DNA of 26,563 nt. Origin: JBEKDJ01 sp050014415. GTDB taxonomy: Bacteria > Desulfobacterota > BSN033 > UBA1163. Position numbers and translations under genes: made by a program. Positions within the stretch are counted from its first letter, which is position 1. The number at the start of each line of letters is the position of its first letter. The stretch lies in NCBI GenBank assembly GCA_050014415.1, contig JBEKDJ010000019.1, forward strand, positions 1-26,563, written 5' to 3'. The notes under the pieces are model-generated. The model had not been told where the DNA came from. It saw only the letters and a program-made list of their open reading frames with translations, and did not search any database. Below, piece by piece: positions 1-9,013 of the stretch.

Positions 1-2027
1 TGCGGTTGATTGTTTGTAAGCTGATTGATATTCAACCTTTCCCAACCATCCTTTACACCATACCAGTACCCATGGGGTGCGTGTACAACCTTTGGATGCA
101 TATCCTCATTGAACCGAATTCTAATTTCAACCTTACTTCTGGGACTCTTAAGCCAGACCCATTCGCCATCTTCAACTTTAAATGCTGCTGCCTTTTCGGG
201 GTGCATATCCAATTGAGGATCAGGTGATAATTTCCGTAGCGATGGAATATTCCGATGGGCAGAGTGAAAGTACACAATATTTCTGCCGCCGGTCGTCAGT
301 ACAAGGGGATATTCTTTATATACATCGGGAGTGCTTATCGGGCCTTCCGGAGGTTCTTTATATATCGGGAGAGGAGAAATCCCTCTCTTTTCCAGGAATT
401 CCGAATGCAAATCAACCTTCCTGGATCCAGAAAGGGTTGAAAAACCGTTGTTCTTTTCATAGCCCTTATATATGACTGGCGTACTAAACTTCCCAATTTT
501 TTTAAATGTTTTAAAATCCATTCCAATCGGTTCAAGCCTATAGTCCAGGGCTTGCTCCACCGTATCCCAGTATCCTTTGAGCCCCATTTTCTTAGCAAGA
601 TCAATAAGAATCTGTTTTTCATCGCGACACTCAGGGACAGGTTCCACTGCCTTTTCCTGACAAAAAATGTGATTCATCATCATTCCATCTTCCACGTCAT
701 CCCTCTCGGTCCAGTGAGCAGGAGGGAGGATAACATCTGCTAATGCCGTTGTCGGGGTGTGAAAATAGTCAACTGCAAACAGAAAATCTACTGCCGAAAG
801 GGCCTTCTTAACATGTTGCGAGTGCGCATAGGCGCACATAGCATTGCTGCCGAATAATCCGACAGCCCTGACCGGAAAAGGTTTCCCCTCAAGGATTGCC
901 TCCCAGATGGGTTCCGGATTGCACATCCAGCTCGACTCGATCGGATACTTATCCATGCCCAGTCTTTTCCTTGCCTGCTCAGGCGGAAGATTCCAGAATA
1001 CGCTAAAGTCCCTCCCATAGCAACTTCTTCCTGGACCCGTAGGCTCGACAAAATTGGGATTACCACCTGGAACCTCAAGATTCCCGGTAATGGCGCTTAT
1101 ACTGGATATGGCGCGATTTAAATCAAAGGCATTGGGTGCCTGACAGGTTCCCGCCATTCCAGGGCTGATGCACGCCGGTTTGGTGTTGGCAAATGTTGTA
1201 GCTGCAGCCTCAATCTCTTCAGCCGGCACCCATGTAATTTCAGCACAGCGCTTCGGTGTGAATTCTGCTACATGACTGCGCAGTTTATCGAATCCCACGG
1301 TCCACTTGTCAACAAACTCTTCGTCAAAAAGCTTGTTATTTATGATGACATGCAAAAAACAAAGCGCCAGCGCGACATCCGTACCGGGCCTGATCCTTAG
1401 CCAGTGATCCGCCTTCGTTGCGATGGGTATGCGCCTTGGATCAACGACAATGAGCCTTGCGCCGTTTTCCAAGCCCTCCCTGATGGCGTGGTTGTATAAA
1501 CCCGGAAAGGCTGACTCAGGGTTGCTCGCCCACAACAACATGCATTTGGCGGACTTAAAATCAGGCTGCATCATGAATCCTGTAGTCATAATGCCCCCGA
1601 AGACAAGTGGGCCGCCGCTCATGCATGCAGGACCAAAATAATTGGTGGACCCGTAAACCGTTAAAAATCGATTCAGAAACGGCGGTATGCCCCGGGTTGT
1701 CCCGGTACCGACGGCAAAAGACTCTGCGCCCCATTTCTCCCTAACCTCAAGGAGACGTCGGGAAATGACATCAAGGGCCAGCTCCCAAGAAACCGGCTCA
1801 AATTTGCTGTTACTTCGATTACCAGTTCGAATTAAAGGTTTGGTAATGCGCTCCGGATGATAAATAATCTCCATACAGGCTCTACCTTTAGGGCATAGGT
1901 ACCCGTGGCTGAATGGATGATCTTTATCTCCACTAATTCCTACAACTTTTCCTTTTTCGACCTCAAGAAAGACGCCGCATCGAGAATGACATTCAAAACA
2001 GATAGTCCTGATAGTTTTTTTCCCCAT
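1..2027 (-). CDS. Molybdopterin oxidoreductase, DMSO-reductase superfamily (partial, runs off left edge)
   Basis: The frame reads without a stop from ATG at 2027 to the left edge, giving 675 codons, so the gene is cut by the window and not broken. An [4Fe-4S] site is visible at C10-x2-C13-x3-C17-x27-C45, followed by CPKG. C135 in the context GPACMSGG sits where the Mo/W ligand cysteine is expected. Later stretches such as ALADVILPPAHWTERDD are typical of the catalytic subunit, and the C-terminal molybdopterin-dinucleotide-binding domain begins at about residue 590. A ribosome-binding site (GGGAG) lies 7-10 nt upstream. The protein starts directly at the cluster with no Tat signal, so a cytoplasmic location is likely. 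From memory of the family, the layout recalls acetylene hydratase and related formate-dehydrogenase-like enzymes. However, the position of the acetylene hydratase catalytic Asp, next to the second cluster Cys, is His14 here, so that activity is not supported. The substrate is unknown. No electron-transfer partner gene is in view. Confidence 0.93.
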   Translation of the reverse strand, partial: MGKKTIRTICFECHSRCGVFLEVEKGKVVGISGDKDHPFSHGYLCPKGRACMEIIYHPERITKPLIRTGNRSNSKFEPVSWELALDVISRRLLEVREKWGAESFAVGTGTTRGIPPFLNRFLTVYGSTNYFGPACMSGGPLVFGGIMTTGFMMQPDFKSAKCMLLWASNPESAFPGLYNHAIREGLENGARLIVVDPRRIPIATKADHWLRIRPGTDVALALCFLHVIINNKLFDEEFVDKWTVGFDKLRSHVAEFTPKRCAEITWVPAEEIEAAATTFANTKPACISPGMAGTCQAPNAFDLNRAISSISAITGNLEVPGGNPNFVEPTGPGRSCYGRDFSVFWNLPPEQARKRLGMDKYPIESSWMCNPEPIWEAILEGKPFPVRAVGLFGSNAMCAYAHSQHVKKALSAVDFLFAVDYFHTPTTALADVILPPAHWTERDDVEDGMMMNHIFCQEKAVEPVPECRDEKQILIDLAKKMGLKGYWDTVEQALDYRLEPIGMDFKTFKKIGKFSTPVIYKGYEKNNGFSTLSGSRKVDLHSEFLEKRGISPLPIYKEPPEGPISTPDVYKEYPLVLTTGGRNIVYFHSAHRNIPSLRKLSPDPQLDMHPEKAAAFKVEDGEWVWLKSPRSKVEIRIRFNEDMHPKVVHAPHGYWYGVKDGWERLNINQLTNNQP

Positions 2028-2444
2028 TATTTGTCTCCCTTTTGAGTCATCAGTGGCCAGGTATGCTTCCAAAGCTATCAGTCATCGAAGATAGATTCGA
2101 AATAAGCATCCCGATTCATATATGAAGTTTGGAATCAGACTTGAATATCGACTTTAGTAAGAGAAGGAGTGTCATCCATAAAAAAGTTAGCCCTGTTCTG
2201 AAAGATTTTGAAAATGGGAATTAGAAAATAGGAATTGGGAAGTAAGAAGTGATCGGTGACCAATGACAAATGATAAATCGAACCCTCATTGATGAAAGAA
2301 ATTGATTTCCCTCGGTGCATCAAACCCCTCAGATCTTCTCCCGGAACGCCTCCAGTAATTCCGCAGAAGATAATTGTTTTACTCTGTCTACACAGTTGGA
2401 GCAACAGCTTTAATGTTTTACACACCCGAAGTGGCTTGTGGTAT
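2028..2444. other. Gap without a convincing gene
   Basis: These 417 bases separate the molybdoenzyme from the dehydrogenase. They hold the molybdoenzyme ribosome-binding site at the left end and an A/G-rich word-like repeat at about 2205-2290. The only open frame of note, 96 codons on the minus strand (2135-2425), crosses that repeat, and its amino-acid composition is not convincing. No terminator or strong promoter was recognised. Confidence 0.6.
2205..2290. repeat. Word-like intergenic repeat, A/G-rich
   Basis: The stretch is built of slightly varied short words such as GGGAATTAGAAAATAGGAAT, followed by GTGATCGGTGACCAATGACA. The same style of sequence recurs in the gaps near 9.9, 11.4 and 12.5 kb. 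Its function is unknown. Confidence 0.5.
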
Positions 2445-3257
2445 CTACGTCGTAAACAGCCGGATTAAGAAGAAAAACAGTCGGTCCGGGAGGGTTTTTC
2501 TTAGAAATAATACCAGACCGGCGTTCTTTCCGGCATGGTAGCGTAATTTGTGACCCCGGCCGCATGCAGCTTTGTATATGAGCTTTGCGATGACGATCGG
2601 ATGGGATGCACCTTTATCCATAGCTTCTGCTTTCTTCAGAGACTTTTCGTACATTTCACTATAGTCATTCTTAATTTCATTTTGTGTCTCGACCATGGAA
2701 CGGCCGTAAAAATCGGTCCGGATAAAACCCGGCTCAATAATAGTAACTTTAATATGAAATGGCCGGAGTTCATAATGGAGAGCTTCGGAGAATCCTTCAA
2801 CCGCAAACTTGGAACTATTATAAATGCTGTAGAAGGGAATGGCAGCCCTTCCGCCGATGGAAGCTACATTAATGATGGTTCCTTCCTTCTGCCTGCGGAA
2901 TATCGGAATAATGCTTCTGCAGATATCCATCAATCCCAGCACATTGGTCTCAAACTGCGTTTTAATCTGTGCGGGCTCTGACAATTCAAAAGGCCCCCGG
3001 ACGGCATAACCGGCATTATTGACCAGAACATCGATCCTGCCGTATTTGTCCAGGGCATATTGAATGACTTTCTTGATCGATTCTTTATCTGTAACATCCA
3101 GGTGCTGGAGGTCCATTTTTTTCTCATGCAGTTTTGTTCTACGGCTTTCCGGATTCCGCATCGTTGCGATCACATTCCAGCCTTTTTCAAAAAAAATGAG
3201 CCCCGTTTCCAGGCCGATTCCTGAAGAAGCGCCGGTAATCATCACTGTTCTGTTCAT
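2445..3257 (-). CDS. Short-chain dehydrogenase/reductase (SDR)
   Basis: A 270-residue Rossmann-fold NAD(P)-dependent oxidoreductase of the classical SDR family. It shows the cofactor motif TGASSGIG at 8-15, NNAG at 80-83, catalytic Ser133, and the YxxxK pair Tyr146/Lys150, followed by PGFIRTDF. The frame could extend upstream to a GTG at 3305. I choose the ATG at 3257 because a GGAGG ribosome-binding site lies about 8 nt before it and because the conserved fold begins immediately. The C-terminal part (LRYHAGKNAGLVLFLRKTLP) resembles that of SDRs acting on lipid or steroid-like substrates, but no substrate can be assigned. The gene stands alone: about 250 bases separate it from recQ and 417 from the molybdoenzyme. 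Confidence 0.9.
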   Translation of the reverse strand: MNRTVMITGASSGIGLETGLIFFEKGWNVIATMRNPESRRTKLHEKKMDLQHLDVTDKESIKKVIQYALDKYGRIDVLVNNAGYAVRGPFELSEPAQIKTQFETNVLGLMDICRSIIPIFRRQKEGTIINVASIGGRAAIPFYSIYNSSKFAVEGFSEALHYELRPFHIKVTIIEPGFIRTDFYGRSMVETQNEIKNDYSEMYEKSLKKAEAMDKGASHPIVIAKLIYKAACGRGHKLRYHAGKNAGLVLFLRKTLPDRLFFFLIRLFTT

Positions 3258-3392
3258 AGACGTAACCTCCTTTTTGTTTTTGGTGATGGATGCATTCTCC
3301 TTCACTAACGGAGTTACAGGCAGTCTTTCATGATGTAAGCGGCACCTGCCAAAAACGAAAATTAATTGATATTATCCTCCTCTTTCATGGGG

Positions 3393-3422
3393 GAGATGGA
3401 GATGGACATGGACGTGGTAATG
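3393..3422. repeat. Degenerate hexanucleotide tandem repeat
   Basis: Five hexamers follow one another in the gap between the SDR gene and recQ: GAGATG, GAGATG, GACATG, GACGTG, GTAATG. This looks like slippage-type low-complexity DNA. Confidence 0.6.
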
Positions 3423-3429
3423 TTTCTCC

Positions 3430-3465
3430 TCACCCTTCCCCTCTCCCGCCTGGAGACAGGGGAAT
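3430..3465. repeat. C/T-rich palindromic repeat remnant
   Basis: CTCACCCTTCCCCTCTCCC is followed by GCCTGGAGACAGGGGAATAA, an imperfect inverted arrangement of C-rich and G-rich arms. Elements of similar composition occur at 23014-23038 and 24197-24272, which suggests a dispersed intergenic family. Confidence 0.45.
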
Positions 3466-3505
3466 AATTGGGTTATTCCATAAGCATTTTCCGATACCGG
3501 GCTGA

Positions 3506-5941
3506 TTATCTCTTCCTATTTTCGCCTTTCTTCTTCTGACCATATTGCCCTGCAACCAAACGGATTTCATCATAGCTTACATCTGGAAGAAGCAGGGCCT
3601 TGATCGGAGCCAATCGTTCGCTTCCGACACGGGCAATCGCTTCCTCGATGACGGCGATTCGCTCTTTTGAAAGAATCCGGGTAAGGTCGATCGACCGGCC
3701 TTCGTCAATAAGCTGTACAAGATGTTCGGTAATCGTCGATGGAGTAAGGCCCCGCTTCCGGGCAATTTCCTCCAGCGTGCCTCCCTTCTCCCACAGCATC
3801 CATGTGACCTCGACTGTACTCGCCGCTGAAGGTTTCTTCAGGGAAGGCCGTATTGCCACAGTTCCGTCATCCTTACTCAAGGGCCTTAACTCAGGATGCC
3901 CTTTTAAATAGGCCCTGACCACTTCAAGCGTCTGATCCCCGTAAACGGATACCTTATGTTCCCCACAGCCTTTGATGGCAAGCAATTCAGAGGCTGTTTG
4001 GGGTAGTCGCTGGCTGATGGCCCTGAGTGTTCGATCATGGAAGATGACGTAAGGGGGAAGGTTGGTTGCCCGAGCGAGTTTGAGACGCATCTCCTTCAGG
4101 GATTCAAAAAGGTCTTCATGGCTGGGCAGGTCCGATTTTTCTGGAAATTTCTCTGGAGGTTTCTCCTTAATGATCCTTTCTTTTATTGGCAAAGTCCTGA
4201 ACGTGCGAGTTTCGCCCCCATCGAGACAGTTCGAGCAGTTATCACAATGATCCCCGGTGATCCGCTCACCGAAGTATTCGAGAATAAACTGTCTCAAGCA
4301 TTGGTCTGTATAGGCATAATCGATCATTTTTCGAAGTTTCTTCCGCTCAAAAAGGCTACGGCGTTCAATCTCTTGGAAATCAATATTAAGTCTGGAGACA
4401 GGAACCCGTGATAATATCTTCAGCCCCCGGCCCCGAAACGGTGGTCGATATTCCATTGATCCTGCTTGATGAAGCGTAGAGAGATGTCGTCTCAACTGCT
4501 CCGGTGCAAGATTCAAATTCTCTGCCATCACATCCAGGTCCACAAGAAGGATCTTATCTTTCGATCCATCCAGGACATCCAGACAATAATTGACAATCTC
4601 TTTCTGGTATCTGTTCTGTCCCTGGGACTGGCGGCGAAGCTCCTCCGGCTCGACACGCAGTGTCACCTTGGCCTGATGCTCCCCGTCAGATCCGCGCTCA
4701 ATGTAGCCGGCCTTTTCCAGGATCCTCAAGCACGAAGAGACGGCCATCTCATTCGATTTTGCACGGCCAAGGCGCTCGGCCAGGGCCTTCTGGGTCATTT
4801 CAATTTCATCAGTCCCAATACTGCATAAGACCTGGTACGCCCGTTCTATCATGTCTCGGGGCGGATAACTCCCGTCGATAAAGAATTCCTGGGTGAAAGT
4901 GTCAGCGTAACTGAAGAGGAGCAGGCAGTTCGCAGGCTTCCCATCACGCCCGGCACGTCCGACTTCCTGGTAATAAGCCTCGAGGGAACCGGGGATGTCA
5001 TAATGGACGACAAAACGAAGGTCTGCCTTATCGATGCCCATGCCAAAGGCATTTGTCGCCACCACGACCGGCAGGATTCCTTCCATAAAACGGTCCTGGA
5101 CATACTTGCGAGATTCCATCTCCATGCCGGCGTGATAACCTCCTGCCTTATAGCCATTGGATCGCAACGCCAAGGTTAAGGTTTCTACATTCTTACGTGT
5201 CGCGGCATAGATAATTCCTCTCTGCACTCCCTTTTTGAGCAGGCCCAAGATGGCATCGATTTTATCTTCCTCACCCTCCACCCTTTTGACCTGAAAACAG
5301 AGGTTGGGGCGATCAAAACCCGCAACGAAAGTGATCGGCTGCCGGAGGCCCAGCTGGGTGATGATATCACGGCGGACATCTGGAGTGGCCGTTGCTGTCA
5401 GAGCGGCAACAGGCGGATGGTTTAGTTTTTCAACAGCCCCTTTGAGGCGAAGGTAATCGGGACGAAAATCATGCCCCCATTCGGAAACGCAGTGTGCCTC
5501 GTCAACGGCAAACAGTGAAACCCGACAGGATTGAATCCTTTCCATAAATCCCGGATTCCGAAACCGCTCAGGGGCAACATATACTAGCTTGTATCTGCCC
5601 TGCTGAATCTCTCTCAGTCTCTGCCCTTGCTCGGAAGGAGTCAATACACTGTTGATGAAGGTGGCAGGGACTTGGTTCTGCACCAGTCCATCCACCTGAT
5701 CTTTCATCAATGCAATCAGGGGCGAGATCACCAGTGTCACCCCGTCCAGGAGCAGCGCCGGCAACTGGTAACAGAGCGATTTACCGCTTCCTGTAGGCAT
5801 GACCACGACCACATCGCGCTTGGTCAGGAGGGTATCGATGATCTCCTCCTGCCACTTTCGAAAATCAGAGAAATGGAACTTCTCGCTCAAGACTCGAGAA
5901 CATTCATCTTTCATCGAAGCCTTCAACAGATCAGGGGACAT
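3506..5941 (-). CDS. recQ: ATP-dependent DNA helicase RecQ with C-terminal helix-turn-helix extension
   Basis: A 3'-5' superfamily-2 helicase acting in recombination and fork repair. Walker A is MPTGSGKS at 48-55 and the DEAH box is at 147-150, followed by the RecQ-specific aromatic-rich loop CVSEWGHDFRPDY. The RQC region carries the zinc-binding cysteines (CDNCSNC, around residue 570), and an HRDC domain lies at about 610-680. The protein has 811 residues against roughly 610 for E. coli RecQ. The extra C-terminal segment from about 710 (VTWMLWEKGGTLEEIARKRG, then TPSTITEHLVQLI) looks like the helix-turn-helix module found at the end of some bacterial RecQ proteins, and it finishes in a basic tail. 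Start ATG at 5941 has AGGAG about 13 nt upstream, a rather long spacing; Met10 is an alternative start. The gene is 68 nt downstream of hemL and may be co-transcribed with it. Confidence 0.96.
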   Translation of the reverse strand: MSPDLLKASMKDECSRVLSEKFHFSDFRKWQEEIIDTLLTKRDVVVVMPTGSGKSLCYQLPALLLDGVTLVISPLIALMKDQVDGLVQNQVPATFINSVLTPSEQGQRLREIQQGRYKLVYVAPERFRNPGFMERIQSCRVSLFAVDEAHCVSEWGHDFRPDYLRLKGAVEKLNHPPVAALTATATPDVRRDIITQLGLRQPITFVAGFDRPNLCFQVKRVEGEEDKIDAILGLLKKGVQRGIIYAATRKNVETLTLALRSNGYKAGGYHAGMEMESRKYVQDRFMEGILPVVVATNAFGMGIDKADLRFVVHYDIPGSLEAYYQEVGRAGRDGKPANCLLLFSYADTFTQEFFIDGSYPPRDMIERAYQVLCSIGTDEIEMTQKALAERLGRAKSNEMAVSSCLRILEKAGYIERGSDGEHQAKVTLRVEPEELRRQSQGQNRYQKEIVNYCLDVLDGSKDKILLVDLDVMAENLNLAPEQLRRHLSTLHQAGSMEYRPPFRGRGLKILSRVPVSRLNIDFQEIERRSLFERKKLRKMIDYAYTDQCLRQFILEYFGERITGDHCDNCSNCLDGGETRTFRTLPIKERIIKEKPPEKFPEKSDLPSHEDLFESLKEMRLKLARATNLPPYVIFHDRTLRAISQRLPQTASELLAIKGCGEHKVSVYGDQTLEVVRAYLKGHPELRPLSKDDGTVAIRPSLKKPSAASTVEVTWMLWEKGGTLEEIARKRGLTPSTITEHLVQLIDEGRSIDLTRILSKERIAVIEEAIARVGSERLAPIKALLLPDVSYDEIRLVAGQYGQKKKGENRKR

Positions 5942-6009
5942 TTGAAGGGACAGCTCCTTATTTTCAGAAGGTTTAGATTCTTTTCACTTTTGTTTGCTAT
6001 CTTTGCTGC

Positions 6010-7293
6010 CTAGATTTTTCTGAAGGCGTTATCACAGGCTTCGATGGTTTTGTCTAGGTCCCTCTGTGTATGGGCCAGAGAGACAAAGCAGGCTTCGAAC
6101 TGGGAAGGCGGAAGATAGATCCCCTGTTCCATCATCTCAATGAAGAATCGGGCAAACCGCATGGTATCGCTCTTCTTTGCAGATGGATAATCCCTCACAG
6201 GCCCCTCTGTAAAAAAGAGGGTGAACATTCCGGTGATGTGGTTAATGGAAAGAGGCATTCCCCTGTCCTCTGTGATTTTTGAAATCGCCTCTGTAAGGTA
6301 GGTCGTTTTGTTCTCCAAATCCTGATAGGCTCTTTTTGATCTTAAGAGTTCCAGCGTCTCAATGCCTGCCGTCATGGCCAGAGGATTTCCCGAGAGGGTT
6401 CCTGCTTGATAGACCCCTCCCAGAGGGGCGACCTTCTCCATAATCTTTTCCTTTCCACCATAGGCACCCACCGGAAGGCCGCCTCCGATGATCTTTCCGA
6501 GGCAAGTCAGATCAGCCTTGATTCCGTAAAGTTCCTGGGCGCCTCCGTAGGCCACCCGAAATCCAGTGATCACTTCATCGAAGAGAAGGATGATCCCCTT
6601 CTCATCACAGATCCTTCTCAATCCTGCTAAGAATCCATTTTCCGGAAGGACCACACCCATGTTGCCAGCAACAGGCTCTACAATGATGCAGGAGATCTGG
6701 TCAGGATATTGGCTTACCAAAGTCTTTACCCTCTCCAGATCATTATAAGGTGCCGTCAAGGTATGTTTGGCCAGATCTTCAGGGACTCCGAAACTATCAG
6801 GAATGCCAAAGGTGGTCGCCCCGGAGCCTGCCTTCACGAGCAGGCTGTCGCCGTGGCCATGATAGCACCCTTCGAATTTCAAGATTTTGTCCCTCCGTGT
6901 ATAACCCCTTGCCAGTCGAATCGCACTGAGTACTGCCTCTGTGCCAGAGCTAACCATTCTCACCAATTCGATGGATGGAAAGGCCTTCATCACCTTAGTG
7001 GCGAGTTCGACCTCCAACGCCGTTGGTGCGCCATAACTCGTCCCTTTGGTAATCACTTTCTTGAGCGCTTCCACGACTCTCGGTTGGGCATGGCCCAATA
7101 TCATCGGGCCCCAGGACCCGACGTAGTCAATATACTCATTTCCATCGACATCCCAAATCTTCGATCCTTTTGCCCGCTCGACAAAGGAGGGTGGAATGCC
7201 GATGGCCTTGAAGGCCCTGACAGGACTGTTTACCCCTCCTGGAATCATTTTCAAAGCCTTGGCGTAGAGCGTGATCGATTTTTTCCTATTCAT
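6010..7293 (-). CDS. hemL: Glutamate-1-semialdehyde 2,1-aminomutase
   Basis: A PLP enzyme converting glutamate-1-semialdehyde to 5-aminolevulinate in the C5 route to haem and other tetrapyrroles. The 427 residues match the family length. SSGTEA at 115-120 contacts the PLP phosphate, Asp239 lies in the LFDEVITGFR motif, and the Schiff-base lysine is Lys267 in LGKIIGGGLPVG. The N-terminus (SITLYAKALKMIPGGVNSPV) is typical. The start codon overlaps the stop codon of the upstream fumarylacetoacetase-family gene (ATGA, 4-nt overlap), so the two are translationally coupled. No other haem genes are in the window. Confidence 0.97.
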   Translation of the reverse strand: MNRKKSITLYAKALKMIPGGVNSPVRAFKAIGIPPSFVERAKGSKIWDVDGNEYIDYVGSWGPMILGHAQPRVVEALKKVITKGTSYGAPTALEVELATKVMKAFPSIELVRMVSSGTEAVLSAIRLARGYTRRDKILKFEGCYHGHGDSLLVKAGSGATTFGIPDSFGVPEDLAKHTLTAPYNDLERVKTLVSQYPDQISCIIVEPVAGNMGVVLPENGFLAGLRRICDEKGIILLFDEVITGFRVAYGGAQELYGIKADLTCLGKIIGGGLPVGAYGGKEKIMEKVAPLGGVYQAGTLSGNPLAMTAGIETLELLRSKRAYQDLENKTTYLTEAISKITEDRGMPLSINHITGMFTLFFTEGPVRDYPSAKKSDTMRFARFFIEMMEQGIYLPPSQFEACFVSLAHTQRDLDKTIEACDNAFRKI

Positions 7294-8069
7294 CTCTGTT
7301 CTCCAGATGGTCCTTCAGCCACCACTCGATTGCTCAGCATGCCGATCTCTTCGATCACGATGTCGATCTTGTCACCAATGACCATCGGTCCAATCCCGGC
7401 GGGTGTCCCTGTAGCGATCACATCGCCTGGCAATAAGGTCATCACGTGAGAGATAAAACTCACCAGATGAAAAGGATTGAAGACAAGGTTCTTCGTATTG
7501 GAATGCTGGCGCCTCTCTCCATTCAGATAGGAGGATATCTCTAAATGACAAGGATCGATATCTGTCACAATCCAGGGACCGATTGGTGCAAAGGTGTCAA
7601 AGCCCTTCGCCGTTGTCCACTGACCATCCTTCGGTTGAAGGTCCCTGGCGGTCACATCGTTAAGGCAAGTATACCCAAGGATATATTCAGCTGCCTTTTC
7701 CACCGGTAAAGCCTTGGCTAACTTTCGAATGACCACAGCCAACTCAGCCTCGTAGTCGACTCGGTTAGACATCTTCGGATAGGCGATGTCCTCTCCCGGA
7801 CCGATCACAGACGTGGAGGGTTTGAGAAAGAGAAGAGGTTTCTTGGGAAGGGGCGTCTTCATCTCTTCGGCGTGATCGCGATAGTTCACACCCAGAGCGA
7901 CGATCTTTGAAGGAAGACAGGGTGAAAGTAGTTTTATCTCTTGAAGACCTTTTGCTTTCGAGGTGAGATGAAATGGGCGGAAAGGATCTCCATCCATCTC
8001 CCGAATCGAATCCTCCTCCATCACTCCCCATTTCATCAGGTCGCCTTCTCGGTACCGGACAATCTTCAT
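7290..8069 (-). CDS. Fumarylacetoacetate hydrolase (FAH) family protein
   Basis: A 259-residue member of the FAH fold family, which includes acylpyruvate hydrolases, oxaloacetate decarboxylases and 2-hydroxyhepta-2,4-diene-1,7-dioate isomerases. The C-terminal catalytic domain shows NYRDHAEE (His66), metal ligands Glu107 and Glu109 in DYEAELAVVI, Asp138 in CLNDVTARD, and ATGTPAGIG near the C-terminus. The short N-terminal domain (about 1-50) is usual for bacterial members. GGAG lies 6 nt before the ATG. The 4-nt overlap with hemL suggests a shared transcript, but there is no known pathway link. The exact substrate cannot be read from the sequence; acylpyruvate hydrolase or oxaloacetate decarboxylase are reasonable guesses. 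Confidence 0.92.
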   Translation of the reverse strand: MKIVRYREGDLMKWGVMEEDSIREMDGDPFRPFHLTSKAKGLQEIKLLSPCLPSKIVALGVNYRDHAEEMKTPLPKKPLLFLKPSTSVIGPGEDIAYPKMSNRVDYEAELAVVIRKLAKALPVEKAAEYILGYTCLNDVTARDLQPKDGQWTTAKGFDTFAPIGPWIVTDIDPCHLEISSYLNGERRQHSNTKNLVFNPFHLVSFISHVMTLLPGDVIATGTPAGIGPMVIGDKIDIVIEEIGMLSNRVVAEGPSGEQR

Positions 8070-8191
8070 TCGAACTCCATTTCATTAACCAAATCCAAAG
8101 AACCGAAATGTCCCATCAATGATAAACGACTCAAGGGAAAAGATTTCTTCTTATTCGGATTTTGAGCTTTGACGTCTGCCGTTGTTCTCTC

Positions 8192-9013
8192 TCATCTCAG
8201 TCCCAGTACGTCCTGCATATCATAAAGACCGTTGGGCTGGTTCACTACCCAGAGGGCTGCCCTAACCGCTCCGCGAGCAAAGTTATCTCGGCTATGTGCA
8301 CGGTGTGTGACTTCCAGCCGTTCACCAATACCTCCAAAGAGTACTGTGTGCTCTCCAACGATGTCTCCTGCCCGGATCACTTGCATTCCGATCTCGTCTT
8401 TTGTCCGTTCACCCACCATTCCCTTCCTTCCATACACTCCCACCCGACCGAAGTCACGACCGGTCGCCTTTGCAATCAACTCTCCTAATCTCACCGCTGT
8501 GCCGCTGGGCGAATCCTTTTTCAGACGGTGATGGGCTTCAAGGATCTCCACGTCATACTCCGACCCCAAGACGTGAGCGATCTCTTGGACGATCCGAAAC
8601 ATCACATTCATTCCAACGCTCATGTTGGGAGAGAGAACACATCGAACGCTCTTTGAAAGTTCCTTCACCCTGTTGAGCTGCTCAGGACTAAATCCAGTGG
8701 TGCCGATCACTGCGGCCAGGCTATTCTCTCTCGCAAACTGCAAGCTCTCTAAGGAGGACTGAGGATTGGTGAAGTTGATGATCACATCTCCTCCATCTTT
8801 CTTCAGATCTCTTTCCAAAGTAACGCCGATCCTGCCGAGACCAACGGTTTCCCCGGCGTCCTTTCCCAACGAAGGATGATCCGTTCTCTCAATAGCTCGA
8901 TAAAGCTCAATCGAAGGGGTCTCGTTGATGACGTGAATGATCCGGCCTCCCATCTTGCCCGCCGCTCCGACGACAATCGCTTTGATCCCTTCTTTTTTCT
9001 CTCCCGTTCTCAT
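8192..9013 (-). CDS. dapB: 4-hydroxy-tetrahydrodipicolinate reductase
   Basis: Reduces 4-hydroxy-tetrahydrodipicolinate with NAD(P)H in the diaminopimelate/lysine pathway. The Rossmann motif GAAGKMG is at 16-22 and GTTG at 104-107. The active-site signature EAHHRLKKDSPSGTA has His161 and His162. An earlier in-frame ATG at 9031 exists. I choose 9013 because its A is the last base of the dapF stop (TAATG, 1-nt overlap) and GGAGG sits about 7 nt upstream inside the dapF 3' end. This gives 273 residues, the usual length. The gene is translationally coupled to dapF. Confidence 0.96.
   Translation of the reverse strand: MRTGEKKEGIKAIVVGAAGKMGGRIIHVINETPSIELYRAIERTDHPSLGKDAGETVGLGRIGVTLERDLKKDGGDVIINFTNPQSSLESLQFARENSLAAVIGTTGFSPEQLNRVKELSKSVRCVLSPNMSVGMNVMFRIVQEIAHVLGSEYDVEILEAHHRLKKDSPSGTAVRLGELIAKATGRDFGRVGVYGRKGMVGERTKDEIGMQVIRAGDIVGEHTVLFGGIGERLEVTHRAHSRDNFARGAVRAALWVVNQPNGLYDMQDVLGLR

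Noticed and set aside
1..2027. Suspected frameshifted or decayed molybdoenzyme, because only short closed frames are present here
   Set aside because: Reading the minus strand from ATG 2027 gives an uninterrupted frame to the left edge; the gene is cut by the window, not broken.
2135..2425. 96-codon minus-strand open frame between the molybdoenzyme and the SDR gene
   Set aside because: It crosses the word-like repeat, has no family resemblance, and its residue pattern looks random.
2550..2981. 143-codon plus-strand open frame
   Set aside because: It is the antisense of the SDR gene, whose catalytic motifs are all present on the minus strand.
6709..7449. 246-codon plus-strand open frame
   Set aside because: It lies opposite hemL and the end of the fumarylacetoacetase-family gene, both certain; the translation is Cys/His/Pro/Arg-rich and typical of an antisense shadow.
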